A stretch of 34,419 bases of DNA from Treponema sp. (GTDB taxonomy: Bacteria; Spirochaetota; Spirochaetia; Treponematales; Breznakiellaceae). Location: contig JAAYUZ010000078.1 of the NCBI GenBank assembly GCA_012517385.1, positions 1 through 34,419 on the forward strand, read 5' to 3'. Position numbers and translations under genes: made by a program. Position 1 is the stretch's first letter; each line of letters begins with the position of its first letter. Positions 23,453 through 32,389 of the stretch are shown here, piece by piece. The notes below the pieces were generated by a model, which was not told where the DNA came from, made no database searches, and was given only the letters and a program-made list of their open reading frames with translations.

Positions 23453-25375
23453 TTACAATCTTCTGCGGGAATTTACCTGAAGATAGGTATACCGCTTAAG
23501 TCCAGCCTCGTATTCGGCCAGGATTTTCATTCCTTCGTTGGGTTTTACCACATCCTTTTTAATAGCCTGTTCAACCTGGGTTTTAATAGATCGAATGAGT
23601 TCCGCAATGGCATACTCATTTTCTTCCAGTACTTCCCGGATGGTATCACCCTCTATAGTCTCATCAATATACCAGCCCTCTTCTTCATCACTGTCCAGCA
23701 CAATGTGGGCCTCATCCATCCGGCCAAAGAGGTTGTGCATATCTCCCAGGGTGTCCTGATAGGCACCGGTTAAGAAAATTCCAATGTAGTAGGGTTTATC
23801 ATTTAAGTCATGGAGCCAAAGGTATTCCCGCTGATCCTGGTCCTCCCCATCCCCGATAAAGGTGTCTACCTTGCCGTCCGAATCGCAGGTAATATCGGCG
23901 ATGGTCCCCTTAATCGTAGGTTCCTCATTGAGCCGTGACAGCGGCGTCATGGGAAAGAGCTGGCCCAGGGCCCAGGAATCGGGGAGGGACCGGAATACGG
24001 AGAAATTTAATAGATACTGGTCTTTAAGTCCTGCCACCAGTTCTTTCATTTCTTCGCTCATCCGGGCCTTGCCTTCATAATGGCGGCTGATTTCTGCAAG
24101 TATTTCCCAGGAGAGGGATTCCACCACCGCCCGGGACTGCAGGTCCAGATACCCGAGGTCAAAGAGGCTCATGGCCTGCTGACGGTAAAATACCAGGTCA
24201 TGAAAGGCTTCATCGTAATGCCCCGCATCGACGGTTTCTTTTACCTCTAAAATATCCCGAACCACCTTAGGAGCATTTTTAGGGATGATCAGATTTTTAA
24301 TAGTATTCAGTTTGGCAATGCGGCCAAAGGCTTCTACGGCGATCATCGAATGGTGGGCAACCAGGGCCCTGCCGCTTTCAGAAACAATACTTGGGTGCTT
24401 TACCTTTTCTTCGTCACAGATATCCATGATGCCATATACGATGGTATTGGCATATTCCCGGAGGCTGTAATTAGCCGATGATGCCACCGCGCTGCGGCTC
24501 CCGTCATAATCCACCCCAAGGCCGCCACCCACATCAATATAAGAAATAGGACATCCCATACGAACCAGCTTGGCATAGAACCGGGCTCCTTCACGGACAC
24601 AACGGGTAATGACCTGAATATCTGGAATCTGGCTTCCCACATGGAAATGAAGCAGGGTTACACAATCCTTTAACCCCGCCTGCTCAAGAAGATTCATTGC
24701 CTCCAGGAGGTCCACTGTGGAAAGTCCAAATTTAGCAGCCTCCCCCGAAGAGGTTGCCCACTTTCCGGAGCTTCGGGTGGCAAGCTTTATACGGATGCCA
24801 ATATAGGGCCGGACGCCCATCTCTCTGGATAAATCGATGAGCCCCTTAATTTCCTCCAGCTTCTCAGCCACCACCACCACTTTTTTCCCGATTTTGCATC
24901 CCATAAGCGCAAATCGGATAAATTCATCATCCTTATAGCCATTACAGAGTAGAAGCCGGTCATCATTTTTATGGATAGAAAGGGCTAACAGCAGCTCGGG
25001 CTTGCTCCCCGCCTCAATACCCAAACCATAGGGTTCTCCCGCATCCATCAGGGTCTCCACCACTTCCCGCATCTGGTTTACCTTTACGGGGTATACACCC
25101 TGGTATCGGCCTTTATAGCCCGCTTCCTCAATCGCCTGGGCAAAGGCTTCGTTTATACGTTTTACCCGGTCCTGCAGTATATCCTGGAACCTGATATGGA
25201 GGGGAAGCCGCAGCCCACGATTTTTAGCCTCTTCTATCACATCGATGATACGGATTCGGGCTCCATCCTTGCAGGGTTCCACGGTGATACAGCCATCATC
25301 ATCAATGTTGAAGTATCCGGAACCCCACTTTGAAACACCATACAGTTTGTTTGCGTCTTCCCTGGTCCAGGCCAT
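23453..25375 (-). CDS. speA: Biosynthetic arginine decarboxylase
   Basis: A 640-residue PLP enzyme of the SpeA (fold III, alanine-racemase-like) family that decarboxylates arginine to agmatine. The PLP lysine is K98 in GVYPVKVNQ, and HFHVGSQIPD and the C-terminal DITCDSDGK motif are present. Its length is normal and it appears complete. The ATG directly abuts the stop of aguB, so it is the last gene of an aguA-aguB-speA operon which together makes putrescine from arginine. Confidence 0.95.
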   Translation of the reverse strand: MAWTREDANKLYGVSKWGSGYFNIDDDGCITVEPCKDGARIRIIDVIEEAKNRGLRLPLHIRFQDILQDRVKRINEAFAQAIEEAGYKGRYQGVYPVKVNQMREVVETLMDAGEPYGLGIEAGSKPELLLALSIHKNDDRLLLCNGYKDDEFIRFALMGCKIGKKVVVVAEKLEEIKGLIDLSREMGVRPYIGIRIKLATRSSGKWATSSGEAAKFGLSTVDLLEAMNLLEQAGLKDCVTLLHFHVGSQIPDIQVITRCVREGARFYAKLVRMGCPISYIDVGGGLGVDYDGSRSAVASSANYSLREYANTIVYGIMDICDEEKVKHPSIVSESGRALVAHHSMIAVEAFGRIAKLNTIKNLIIPKNAPKVVRDILEVKETVDAGHYDEAFHDLVFYRQQAMSLFDLGYLDLQSRAVVESLSWEILAEISRHYEGKARMSEEMKELVAGLKDQYLLNFSVFRSLPDSWALGQLFPMTPLSRLNEEPTIKGTIADITCDSDGKVDTFIGDGEDQDQREYLWLHDLNDKPYYIGIFLTGAYQDTLGDMHNLFGRMDEAHIVLDSDEEEGWYIDETIEGDTIREVLEENEYAIAELIRSIKTQVEQAIKKDVVKPNEGMKILAEYEAGLKRYTYLQVNSRRRL

Positions 25376-26272
25376 CTAGTTCTTTCCTTTGCTGCCAATA
25401 TGGATATGGCTTCCATCGTAGGTAGCGATTGCTGTATATACATCGGGACGCCGGTCCCGGAAAATGCCCCAGGCACTCCTGGTGATGCGGATGGCATCCA
25501 GATCAAAGGTATGAATTAAAACAGTTTCGCTGGTCCGGTCCGCCGATTCAACGAGCTGGCCATGCTCATCGGCGATAAAGGATGAACCATAAAAGGTGAT
25601 ACTTGAGTCCTCTATTTGTTCCTTACCGACCCTATTTGCAACAATTACCGGCACCAGATTCGCACCCGCATGGCCCCGCTGCACAATTCGCCAATGTTCC
25701 ATAGAGTCTATGGATGCATCCTGGGGTTCTGAACCGATAGCGGTAGGATAAAAGAGCAGTTCAGCCCCTTCCAGAACCATAGCCCGGGCTAGTTCCGGAT
25801 ACCATTGGTCCCAGCAGATACCTACCCCGATCTTTCCATAGGCGGTAGACCATACCTTTACCCCCAGATCGCCCGGATTAAAATAGTATTTTTCTTCATA
25901 ACCAGGACCATCGGGAATATGGCTCTTGCGGTAGATGCCGAGCACCGTGCCATCCGCGTCGATAACCGCAATTGAATTATAGTGGGCCTTATTGGATCGT
26001 TCAAAAAAGCTCACCGGAATAACCACCGACAATTCTTTGGCGACCTGCTGAAAATGTCTTATAGCCGGATTCTGGTCCGGTTCTGTGGCAAGATCAAAAT
26101 ATTCTGGCTTTTCCTTCTGGCAAAAATAGGGTGTTTCAAACAGCTCCTGCAGCAGTATAATCTGGGCGCCCCTTGCTGCTGCCTGGCGAAGCATCCCGTC
26201 TGCCTTTTTTATATTTTCATCCCTGTTCCATGAACAGGACATCTGCACTGCCGCTACGGTTACCTTTCTCAT
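25376..26272 (-). CDS. aguB: N-carbamoylputrescine amidase
   Basis: A 298-residue nitrilase-superfamily enzyme that hydrolyses N-carbamoylputrescine to putrescine, CO2 and ammonia. The catalytic triad is visible: E43 in LQELFETPYF, K116 in IYRKSHIPDGPGY, and C153 in GICWDQWYPE. The family-specific FNPGDLGVKVW segment is present. It sits 12 bp downstream of aguA and abuts speA. Confidence 0.95.
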   Translation of the reverse strand: MRKVTVAAVQMSCSWNRDENIKKADGMLRQAAARGAQIILLQELFETPYFCQKEKPEYFDLATEPDQNPAIRHFQQVAKELSVVIPVSFFERSNKAHYNSIAVIDADGTVLGIYRKSHIPDGPGYEEKYYFNPGDLGVKVWSTAYGKIGVGICWDQWYPELARAMVLEGAELLFYPTAIGSEPQDASIDSMEHWRIVQRGHAGANLVPVIVANRVGKEQIEDSSITFYGSSFIADEHGQLVESADRTSETVLIHTFDLDAIRITRSAWGIFRDRRPDVYTAIATYDGSHIHIGSKGKN

Positions 26273-26284
26273 GGCTGCTCCTTT

Positions 26285-27370
26285 TTAAGTATACGCCTTT
26301 GGTATTTGCTGGGTAATGCAATGGACATTACCACCACCCTTAATAATCTTCATTCCATCAATGGGGACAATCTTTCTGCCTGGATATTGTTCCTGTAAAA
26401 TACCCAGAGCTCTATCATCGGCCTTTTTCATTTCACTATCCCCATCCTTTCCAAACACGGGCACAATAAGAGCTCCAGTGACGGGATAAAAGTTGATATA
26501 ACTTAACGTAAGGCTTTCGCCTCTGCAGGTCCGCCGGGGCGGTTCAGGGATAGTTACAATCTCAAGGCTCCGTCCCATTGCGTCCCGGGCTGCTTCCAGA
26601 ATGGCAAGATTTTGCCTGCTATTGGGCATATTGGGGGAATCTGTTTCAGTTGCCACCTGGATCAGCACCCGTCCGGGTTGGACAAAGCAGGCCAGGTTAT
26701 CCACATGGCCATCGGTTTCATCTCCCCAGAGGCCCCGGTCCAGCCAAATAACAGCAGTAACTGATAGGTATGTCCGCAGATACTCCTCGATTTTTTCTTT
26801 AGATAGAGCGGGGTTTCTGTTTTTGGCAAGCAGACATTCTTCAGTCGTAAGGAGGGTCCCCTCCCCGTCCACGTGAATAGAACCGCCCTCTAGTATCAGG
26901 GGCGCATCATAGCGCGGAAGTCCCAGCTTTTCTAGAATTAGAGGAGCCAGCCTATTATCTGCATCAAAGGGATGATATTTTTCACCCCAGGCATTAAATT
27001 GCCAGTTAATCCCTGCCCGCCTTCCATCTTTATGAACTACAATGGTGGGGCCGTTATCCCGCACCCAGGAATCGTCATGGGGAAAATCCCAGACCTCTAC
27101 CGAAGCAGGCAACCGTTTACGGGCATCTTTATAGGCTGCATAACCACTGTCATCTACTTGAGAGCGGGCAATCATGTAAAGGGGTTCAAATTCTGCGATA
27201 GCCCGTGCTACCTCCACATACCCATCCCTGGCTTCCTCTAAACCATCGAGCCAGGCTTCGCGCCGAACTGGCCAGGACATAAGGGTCCCTGCGCGGGGAA
27301 ACCATTCAGGGGGCATCCAAAAACCATCGTCACTTGGCGTTTTTACTGTGTTAGAATTAAAAGCTTTCAC
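26285..27370 (-). CDS. aguA: Agmatine deiminase
   Basis: A 361-residue enzyme of the guanidino-group-modifying (PAD-like) superfamily that converts agmatine to N-carbamoylputrescine and ammonia. Motifs include the N-terminal WPVRREAW, DDSWVRDNGPT, GDETDGHVDN and the catalytic Cys in GGGNVHC (C351) near the end. It begins with GTG at 27370; no ATG gives a full N-terminus, and the ribosome binding site is weak. It is the first enzyme gene of the putrescine operon and follows the unknown 27410-28630 gene by 39 bp, so the two may share a transcript. Confidence 0.94.
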   Translation of the reverse strand: MKAFNSNTVKTPSDDGFWMPPEWFPRAGTLMSWPVRREAWLDGLEEARDGYVEVARAIAEFEPLYMIARSQVDDSGYAAYKDARKRLPASVEVWDFPHDDSWVRDNGPTIVVHKDGRRAGINWQFNAWGEKYHPFDADNRLAPLILEKLGLPRYDAPLILEGGSIHVDGEGTLLTTEECLLAKNRNPALSKEKIEEYLRTYLSVTAVIWLDRGLWGDETDGHVDNLACFVQPGRVLIQVATETDSPNMPNSRQNLAILEAARDAMGRSLEIVTIPEPPRRTCRGESLTLSYINFYPVTGALIVPVFGKDGDSEMKKADDRALGILQEQYPGRKIVPIDGMKIIKGGGNVHCITQQIPKAYT

Positions 27371-27409
27371 AGGTTACGTTGTATAGCATTAAGACCAGCA
27401 AGGCAAGTA

Positions 27410-28630
27410 CTATATAACCAGCACTAGATTAACTGCTGCGGTTCCCTTGCCCTGCCGTTCCTTAACCGCTGCTTCGAAGTGTACTCCCATATGCTCACAG
27501 GCTTCTGCTATAAATGAGAGGTAATACCATCCAAGACCATCATCTCCATAGGGACCGGTGCCCTGTTCATAAAGTTCCTGCAGGCTTTTTTCACCCAGGG
27601 ATAAACGTCCCCGTTCATCGAACATCCGTTTCGTATCCTCAAAACTGCTGGACCCGTCATATAAACTCAATTTTAAACGGTACCGCCATCGCCCCATGGC
27701 CCAACGTTTTGAGAGGGACCAGACCATTATCGAAGCAAGACCATTAGGCAGCTTAAATATTAATTCCCTGCGTTTATCCGGGTTTTCCAGAATGGTCCGA
27801 ACCTCCGAAGGTTTTGTCTCAGGTCCAAGCAGCTCAATCAGGGTCGACCGCTCAGCAGCACTCATTAACTCTAGAACCATAAGAGAAAGGTAATCAGCCA
27901 GGTCTACCCTATCCAGCACGGTATGAATTACTTTAATGACATCCTGTTCAATTTTTTGCCGTTCCAGAGGGGTGCTGCAGAGCAATACAAAATAAATGAG
28001 GGGATCCACCGTATCCAGAAGTTCCCGGATAAAGTACACAAGCCGCTTTCGTTCTTCATCGGTTTTGCGCGTATCGATGAGCAAGGAACGGATAATCGGT
28101 TCAGAAATTTCCTTCTTAATAGCTTCTATAGCATCGGATCGGGATTTTAGGGCATTTTTTAATTCAACCGGAGATACGGCATTTTGTGCATCCAAAGCCT
28201 GATGCGGATGGCTTCGATTCCATTTTGCAATAACCTCGGTCCGTACAGCCCGATCTATTATGGTAGAATTAAAATAACCATAGAGCATGGAAAATATAAC
28301 AAGCCGTGCCAGATCGCCAATCTCATTTTTAACAGAGCTTAAATCCGGTACCGGGAACTCTGCCTTCTCAACAAAACCGGTAAGGAGCAAACGTTTCAAC
28401 CAGGGAACATCAACCATTCTTAACTTGAACCCATAGCGTGTATCCCCATCGGGGGTAGTAAAGGTATGTAAACCGGTTGCTCTATTCTTAAAAAAGGCGG
28501 CACCTTCCTTGGATAGTACAATTTTTGATTTTAAGTCTATGCAATGGGGCTTTTCTCCCATGGTATGCTGCGTTGCAGGTTGACCCTTACTCACCGTCGG
28601 TACCTCCGACCTGTTCTGGATTGATGCCAT
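27410..28630 (-). CDS. Unknown protein, possible degenerate HATPase-like C-terminus
   Basis: A 406-residue soluble protein that I do not recognise. The first ~30 residues look disordered. The middle (about 80-270) is strongly helical, rich in Leu, Glu, Arg and Lys. The C-terminus is unusual: GPYGDDGLGWYYLSFIAEAC followed about 20 residues later by GKGTAAVNLVLVI resembles the G2 (GLGLY) and G3 (GT...L.L) boxes of histidine-kinase-type ATPases. An equivalent N-box or G1 box is not obvious, so this may be a degenerate or non-enzymatic relative, or coincidence. It lies just upstream of aguA on the same strand and diverges from the icd gene. I do not assign a function. Confidence 0.72.
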   Translation of the reverse strand: MASIQNRSEVPTVSKGQPATQHTMGEKPHCIDLKSKIVLSKEGAAFFKNRATGLHTFTTPDGDTRYGFKLRMVDVPWLKRLLLTGFVEKAEFPVPDLSSVKNEIGDLARLVIFSMLYGYFNSTIIDRAVRTEVIAKWNRSHPHQALDAQNAVSPVELKNALKSRSDAIEAIKKEISEPIIRSLLIDTRKTDEERKRLVYFIRELLDTVDPLIYFVLLCSTPLERQKIEQDVIKVIHTVLDRVDLADYLSLMVLELMSAAERSTLIELLGPETKPSEVRTILENPDKRRELIFKLPNGLASIMVWSLSKRWAMGRWRYRLKLSLYDGSSSFEDTKRMFDERGRLSLGEKSLQELYEQGTGPYGDDGLGWYYLSFIAEACEHMGVHFEAAVKERQGKGTAAVNLVLVI

Positions 28631-28727
28631 ACCCTATTGTATCATGATGTAACGGATTGACAAGAGGGAAAAAATAATTGCAAATATATACATATTTTTT
28701 GCATACCCATACATTTTGGAGGCTCCC

Positions 28728-29927
28728 ATGGCAGTAAAAATATGCATGAAAAATCCTGTCGTTGAAATTGATGGTGATGAAATGACCCGGGTTCTCTGGG
28801 CTTTGATAAAAGAAAAGCTCCTCTTACCCTATATAGAACTAAATACGGAATACTATGACCTGGGTCTTGAGAACCGAGATCGGACCGATGACCTGGTAAC
28901 ACAAGAAGCTGCCCAGGCCATTCTGAAACACAAGGTCGGTGTAAAATGCGCAACCATTACCAGCAATAAGGCCCGCATGGTCGAATACAACCTGAAACAC
29001 CTGCATCCCAGTCCTAACGCAACAATCAGGGCTATATTGGACGGCACCGTTTTCCGAAAACCGATTATTGTACGGTCTATACAACCGACGGTTTCCACCT
29101 GGAAAAAGCCAATTGTTATTGCCCGTCATGCCTATGGGGACGTATATAAGAATGCAGAATTAGCCATACCCGGACCAGGCACCGTAGAACTAGTGTATAA
29201 AGGAAAGGATGGTACGGAGCAGCGAATACAGGTTGCAGATATGAAAGGCCCCGGTGTAGTTCAGGGCATGCACAACCTGGATGACTCTATCGCCAGTTTT
29301 GCCCGCTCTTGTTTTATCTACGCCCTGGATGAAAAACTGGACCTCTGGTTTGCCACTAAGGATACCATTTCAAAAATCTACGATGGGCGATTCAAGGAAG
29401 TGTTCCAGCACATCTATGAAACAGAGTTTAAATCCGTCTTCGAGAAGGCTGGTATCACCTATTTCTATACTCTGATAGACGATGCGGTTGCCCGGGTCGT
29501 AAAAAGCGAAGGGGGTTTCCTCTGGGCATGCAAAAATTACGATGGGGATGTGATGAGCGATATGATCGCCAGTGCATCGGGCAGTCTTGCGATGATGACC
29601 AGCGTACTCGTATCTCCCAACGGTGCCTTTGAATACGAAGCGGCCCACGGAACGGTACAGCAGCATTATTACCGCTGGAAACGGGGAGAAAAGACAAGCA
29701 CTAATCCGGTAGCCCTCATCTTTGCATGGTCTGGAGCGCTGGCAAAACGGGCTGATCTGGATGAGAATCAGGAATTAAAGAACTTTGCAGCCCGATTGGA
29801 AGCAGCAACATTACAAACCATCGATGAGGGTGAAATGACCGGAGATCTGGCGCGGCTGGCCTCCCCTGCTCCTCAAAACATATTAGACTCCTGGGAGTTT
29901 ATAGATGCTATAGCCCGGCGTCTTTAG
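28728..29927 (+). CDS. icd: Isocitrate dehydrogenase, eukaryotic-type homodimeric subfamily
   Basis: A 399-residue enzyme that oxidises isocitrate to 2-oxoglutarate. It aligns by eye with human IDH1-like proteins, not with E. coli Icd: EIDGDEMTR, SPNATIRAILDGTVFR, ARHAYGD and KNYDGDVMSD. Substrate residues S95, R101, R110, R133, Y140 and K211 are kept. At the coenzyme site the usual GTVTRHYR is GTVQQHYYR, so the Arg that contacts the NADP 2'-phosphate (human R314) is Gln312 while the following His remains (H313). I chose ATG 28728, behind TTGGAGG at good spacing, rather than the TTG four codons earlier. It likely supplies 2-oxoglutarate for glutamate synthesis; no other TCA-cycle genes are in view. 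Confidence 0.94.
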   Translation: MAVKICMKNPVVEIDGDEMTRVLWALIKEKLLLPYIELNTEYYDLGLENRDRTDDLVTQEAAQAILKHKVGVKCATITSNKARMVEYNLKHLHPSPNATIRAILDGTVFRKPIIVRSIQPTVSTWKKPIVIARHAYGDVYKNAELAIPGPGTVELVYKGKDGTEQRIQVADMKGPGVVQGMHNLDDSIASFARSCFIYALDEKLDLWFATKDTISKIYDGRFKEVFQHIYETEFKSVFEKAGITYFYTLIDDAVARVVKSEGGFLWACKNYDGDVMSDMIASASGSLAMMTSVLVSPNGAFEYEAAHGTVQQHYYRWKRGEKTSTNPVALIFAWSGALAKRADLDENQELKNFAARLEAATLQTIDEGEMTGDLARLASPAPQNILDSWEFIDAIARRL

Positions 29928-30015
29928 ACCAATTATCCCTTAATTTATCGATATTTCTTGACTAATGTCCCCTTTTCCCCTTATGGTACTATAATACACA
30001 GGAAAGGAATACATT

Positions 30016-30660
30016 ATGGCCAAACAAAAAATCCCCGCAACACCATCTATACGCCGGCTACCATCGTATCTCCATATCATCCGGCAGGCAGAAAAGGATG
30101 GTGAAGAATATATTTCCGGTACCGTTATTGCCAACGAACTGAATCTAGAGCCCATTCAAGTACGCAAAGATTTAGCAATTACCGGCATCATCGGAAAACC
30201 CAAAAAGGGCTATCCCGTGCATGCCCTTATAACCGCGATTGAACATTTCCTGGGCTGGGATTCCATCCGGGATGCGGTACTTGTTGGGGTGGGAAATCTG
30301 GGGTCTGCCCTCATGGGATACCAGGAATTCCAGTTCCATGGTCTTAATATCCTAGCCGCCTTTGATAAGGATCCCAAAAAAATCGGTTCTACGGTTCACG
30401 GTGTACCAGTACTGCCTCTGGATACTATGGAACTTCAGGTTCGGAACCTGGGGGTTACCATGGCGATTCTTACGGTTCCCTCAGCAGGGGCTCAGGAAAC
30501 CGCAGATATGCTTGTAAAAGCGGGGATCACCGCAATCTGGAATTTTACCAATGTAAAACTAAAGGTTCCTGACTCAGTGGTAGTACAAAAGGAAGATTTG
30601 TCTTCAGGTTATGCCATGCTCTGTGTCATGATCCAGACTAAAAAACTAGAAGGCAGATAA
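30016..30660 (+). CDS. rex: Redox-sensing transcriptional repressor Rex
   Basis: A 214-residue repressor that senses the NADH/NAD+ ratio. It has an N-terminal winged helix (about 10-70, with the recognition-helix segment EPIQVRKDLAITG), the Rossmann NAD(H) loop GVGNLGSA (91-98), and the C-terminal domain-swap helix. The wing reads GKPKKGYPV in place of the common GKRGVGY, a variant also expected to bind DNA. GGAAAGGA precedes the ATG, and a TATAAT lies at 29990-29995 without a good -35. I see no Rex operator (TTGTGA-N6-TCACAA) near it, so self-regulation is not shown. It is followed 5 bp later by the methyltransferase gene. Confidence 0.94.
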   Translation: MAKQKIPATPSIRRLPSYLHIIRQAEKDGEEYISGTVIANELNLEPIQVRKDLAITGIIGKPKKGYPVHALITAIEHFLGWDSIRDAVLVGVGNLGSALMGYQEFQFHGLNILAAFDKDPKKIGSTVHGVPVLPLDTMELQVRNLGVTMAILTVPSAGAQETADMLVKAGITAIWNFTNVKLKVPDSVVVQKEDLSSGYAMLCVMIQTKKLEGR

Positions 30661-30665
30661 ACCGA

Positions 30666-31703
30666 TTGAGCTCAGCATCGGAAGATAAAAACCAGTATCA
30701 GGCAGAATTGCTGCGGAACCGGCTTACAAAACGGTACAAGCATCTACGAAAATGGGCAAGACGCCTTGGCATAGATGCATACCGGCTGTATGACCGGGAT
30801 ATTCCGGAAATTCCCCTCCTTATTGACCTTTATGGCGATGCTGTCTCGGGAGCTCTCTATGAACGGCCCTATGAAAAGGAACCGCAAGAGGAAGAAGTCT
30901 GGCTTGCTGTGATGAAACATGTTATAGCAGAGACCCTTGAACTTCCGCTTGACCAGATTTTTATTAAACAGCGAAAAAGACTGCGAAACCGGGATGAAGG
31001 CTCAGCCCAATATCAAAAAATAGACTCTAAGGCAGTTATCCGACAGGTTCATGAAGGGGGACTTACTTTTCAGGTAAACCTCTCAGATTACCTGGATACA
31101 GGACTCTTTCTCGATCATCGTTTGAGCAGAGATCTTATCCGTTCCGAGGCAAAAGGGCGAAGGGTACTGAATCTTTTTTGCTATACCGGCTCTTTTTCAG
31201 TTTATGCAGCCCATGGAGGAGCCGCCCAGGTAGATTCGGTGGACCTTTCCAATACCTATCTTGATTGGGCCAGCATTAATTTTGAGCTTAACGGATTTAA
31301 AAGCCAGTTTATAGAACCGGATAGCTATGTAAAACAGGCGCTACATCCAGGGAAAAACCTCTTAATTCGAGCCGATGTACTTCGTTTTTTAAAGGAAGCG
31401 GTACAGCACAGACTCCATTGGGAGCTTATTGTGTTGGATCCTCCCACTTTTTCAAATTCAAAAAAAATGACCGACATTCTCGATATCCGCAGGGATTACA
31501 AGGAGCTCATTGAGCTCTGCCTAGCCCTTCTTTATCCAAAGGGGCTTTTATTTTTTTCTACTAATGCCAGGTCCTTTCATTTTGAAGCCGACTATTTTCA
31601 GCAGCGATATCCAGGAATCATAATTAAGGATATAACAAAGGCAACAGTAGACGAAGACTTTCGGGAAAGGAAGGTTCGACTATGCTATACTCTTGTAACA
31701 TAA
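30666..31703 (+). CDS. rlmK: RlmK-like 23S rRNA methyltransferase, stand-alone
   Basis: A 345-residue SAM-dependent methyltransferase that corresponds to the C-terminal half of E. coli RlmKL, the part that makes m7G2069 in 23S rRNA. The match is close by eye: RLTKRYKHLRKWARRLGIDA, YRLYDRDIPE, NLSDYLDTGLFLDHR, SAM loop LNLFCYTGSFS and the catalytic-region DPPTFSNSKKM. The N-terminal THUMP and RlmL methyltransferase domain is not encoded here. The start is TTG at 30666; no ATG or GTG gives the full conserved N-terminus. It is likely co-transcribed with rex. Confidence 0.88.
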   Translation: MSSASEDKNQYQAELLRNRLTKRYKHLRKWARRLGIDAYRLYDRDIPEIPLLIDLYGDAVSGALYERPYEKEPQEEEVWLAVMKHVIAETLELPLDQIFIKQRKRLRNRDEGSAQYQKIDSKAVIRQVHEGGLTFQVNLSDYLDTGLFLDHRLSRDLIRSEAKGRRVLNLFCYTGSFSVYAAHGGAAQVDSVDLSNTYLDWASINFELNGFKSQFIEPDSYVKQALHPGKNLLIRADVLRFLKEAVQHRLHWELIVLDPPTFSNSKKMTDILDIRRDYKELIELCLALLYPKGLLFFSTNARSFHFEADYFQQRYPGIIIKDITKATVDEDFRERKVRLCYTLVT

Positions 31704-32269
31704 GATACATATGCGCCTTAGGAATTATCACGGTTCTTCTTGGACTAAACCTGGCATGTACTACGTTAAGCGAATCCCCATACAAAAACACCGGCTCCAG
31801 CCAGCCCCCAAAAAATCTCCAGGCTGCAAATACTAAGATTATCCCAGGGAAAGCCAGAAAACCGGACTCAGGGCTGAACGATCCGGCCTTTAAAAAGCTA
31901 TCCCCAGAGGTGCTCCAGTATTTACAGACCCTATCGGATGCCTTTTATACCCATGACCTTCCATTTCTGTTTAATCAAGCCGAGGCCTTTTATAAAAAAA
32001 CCTACGAAGGTCTCTATTCCAGCGATGAATACCTGGCCATGTTATACCGAATCGGTCCCTATAGTACCGAATCAGGTCTTGGAGATAACAAGAAGCCAGT
32101 GCTCAACCTGAATGAAGTTTTAGGCATCACCTATACGGGATGGGATGAAATTGGTCCGGTTCTGGAAGTACGTGGTAAAATTCTGCTTACCAATGGGAAA
32201 AGCGAACACTCCAGGCTCATTCTGCTCTGGCGGCTGGGAGAAATAAAAATAAAGGGCTTTGAACCCTGA
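31682..32269 (+). CDS. Putative lipoprotein of unknown function
   Basis: A 195-residue protein with an N-terminal hydrophobic stretch (about 10-25) ending in LNLAC, which may serve as a relaxed spirochaetal lipobox. A Ser/Pro/Asn-rich linker follows, then a globular domain (about 65-195) with SPEVLQYLQTLSDAFYTHDL, a Tyr-rich helix, and beta-rich C-terminal strands. I do not recognise the domain. Its start overlaps the methyltransferase gene by 22 bp, consistent with coupling. It would sit on the outer face of the inner membrane or in the outer membrane if lipidated. Confidence 0.72.
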   Translation: MLYSCNIRYICALGIITVLLGLNLACTTLSESPYKNTGSSQPPKNLQAANTKIIPGKARKPDSGLNDPAFKKLSPEVLQYLQTLSDAFYTHDLPFLFNQAEAFYKKTYEGLYSSDEYLAMLYRIGPYSTESGLGDNKKPVLNLNEVLGITYTGWDEIGPVLEVRGKILLTNGKSEHSRLILLWRLGEIKIKGFEP

Positions 32270-32342
32270 AACTCCCCCACCCAGAGGATAGAAACGCACA
32301 CTGCAAATAGTCACCCTGCTGCCAGGATGTTCATACCCTGTG

Positions 32343-32372
32343 AAAAAAAAGGCTGTCCTATATTGGACAGCC
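32343..32372 (-). terminator. Rho-independent terminator of the rho-rpmE transcript
   Basis: A perfect 8-bp stem (GGCTGTCC at 32351-32358 and GGACAGCC at 32365-32372) with a 6-nt loop is followed on the minus strand by eight T residues (plus-strand A run 32343-32350). It starts 17 bp past the rpmE stop. This is the clearest intrinsic terminator in the window. Confidence 0.92.
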
Positions 32373-32389
32373 CTGTCACCAGCCGGAAC

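Noticed and set aside
28657-28703. TTGACA plus a TGCAAA...TTTGCA inverted repeat upstream of icd as promoter and operator
   Set aside because: No -10 box sits 16-18 bp after the TTGACA, and the inverted repeat is short and AT-rich. It could be regulatory, but the sequence does not establish it.
29928-30015. Rex operator or full promoter upstream of rex
   Set aside because: There is a TATAAT at 29990-29995, but the TTGACT at 29958 is 26 bp away from it and no palindrome like the Rex consensus is visible.
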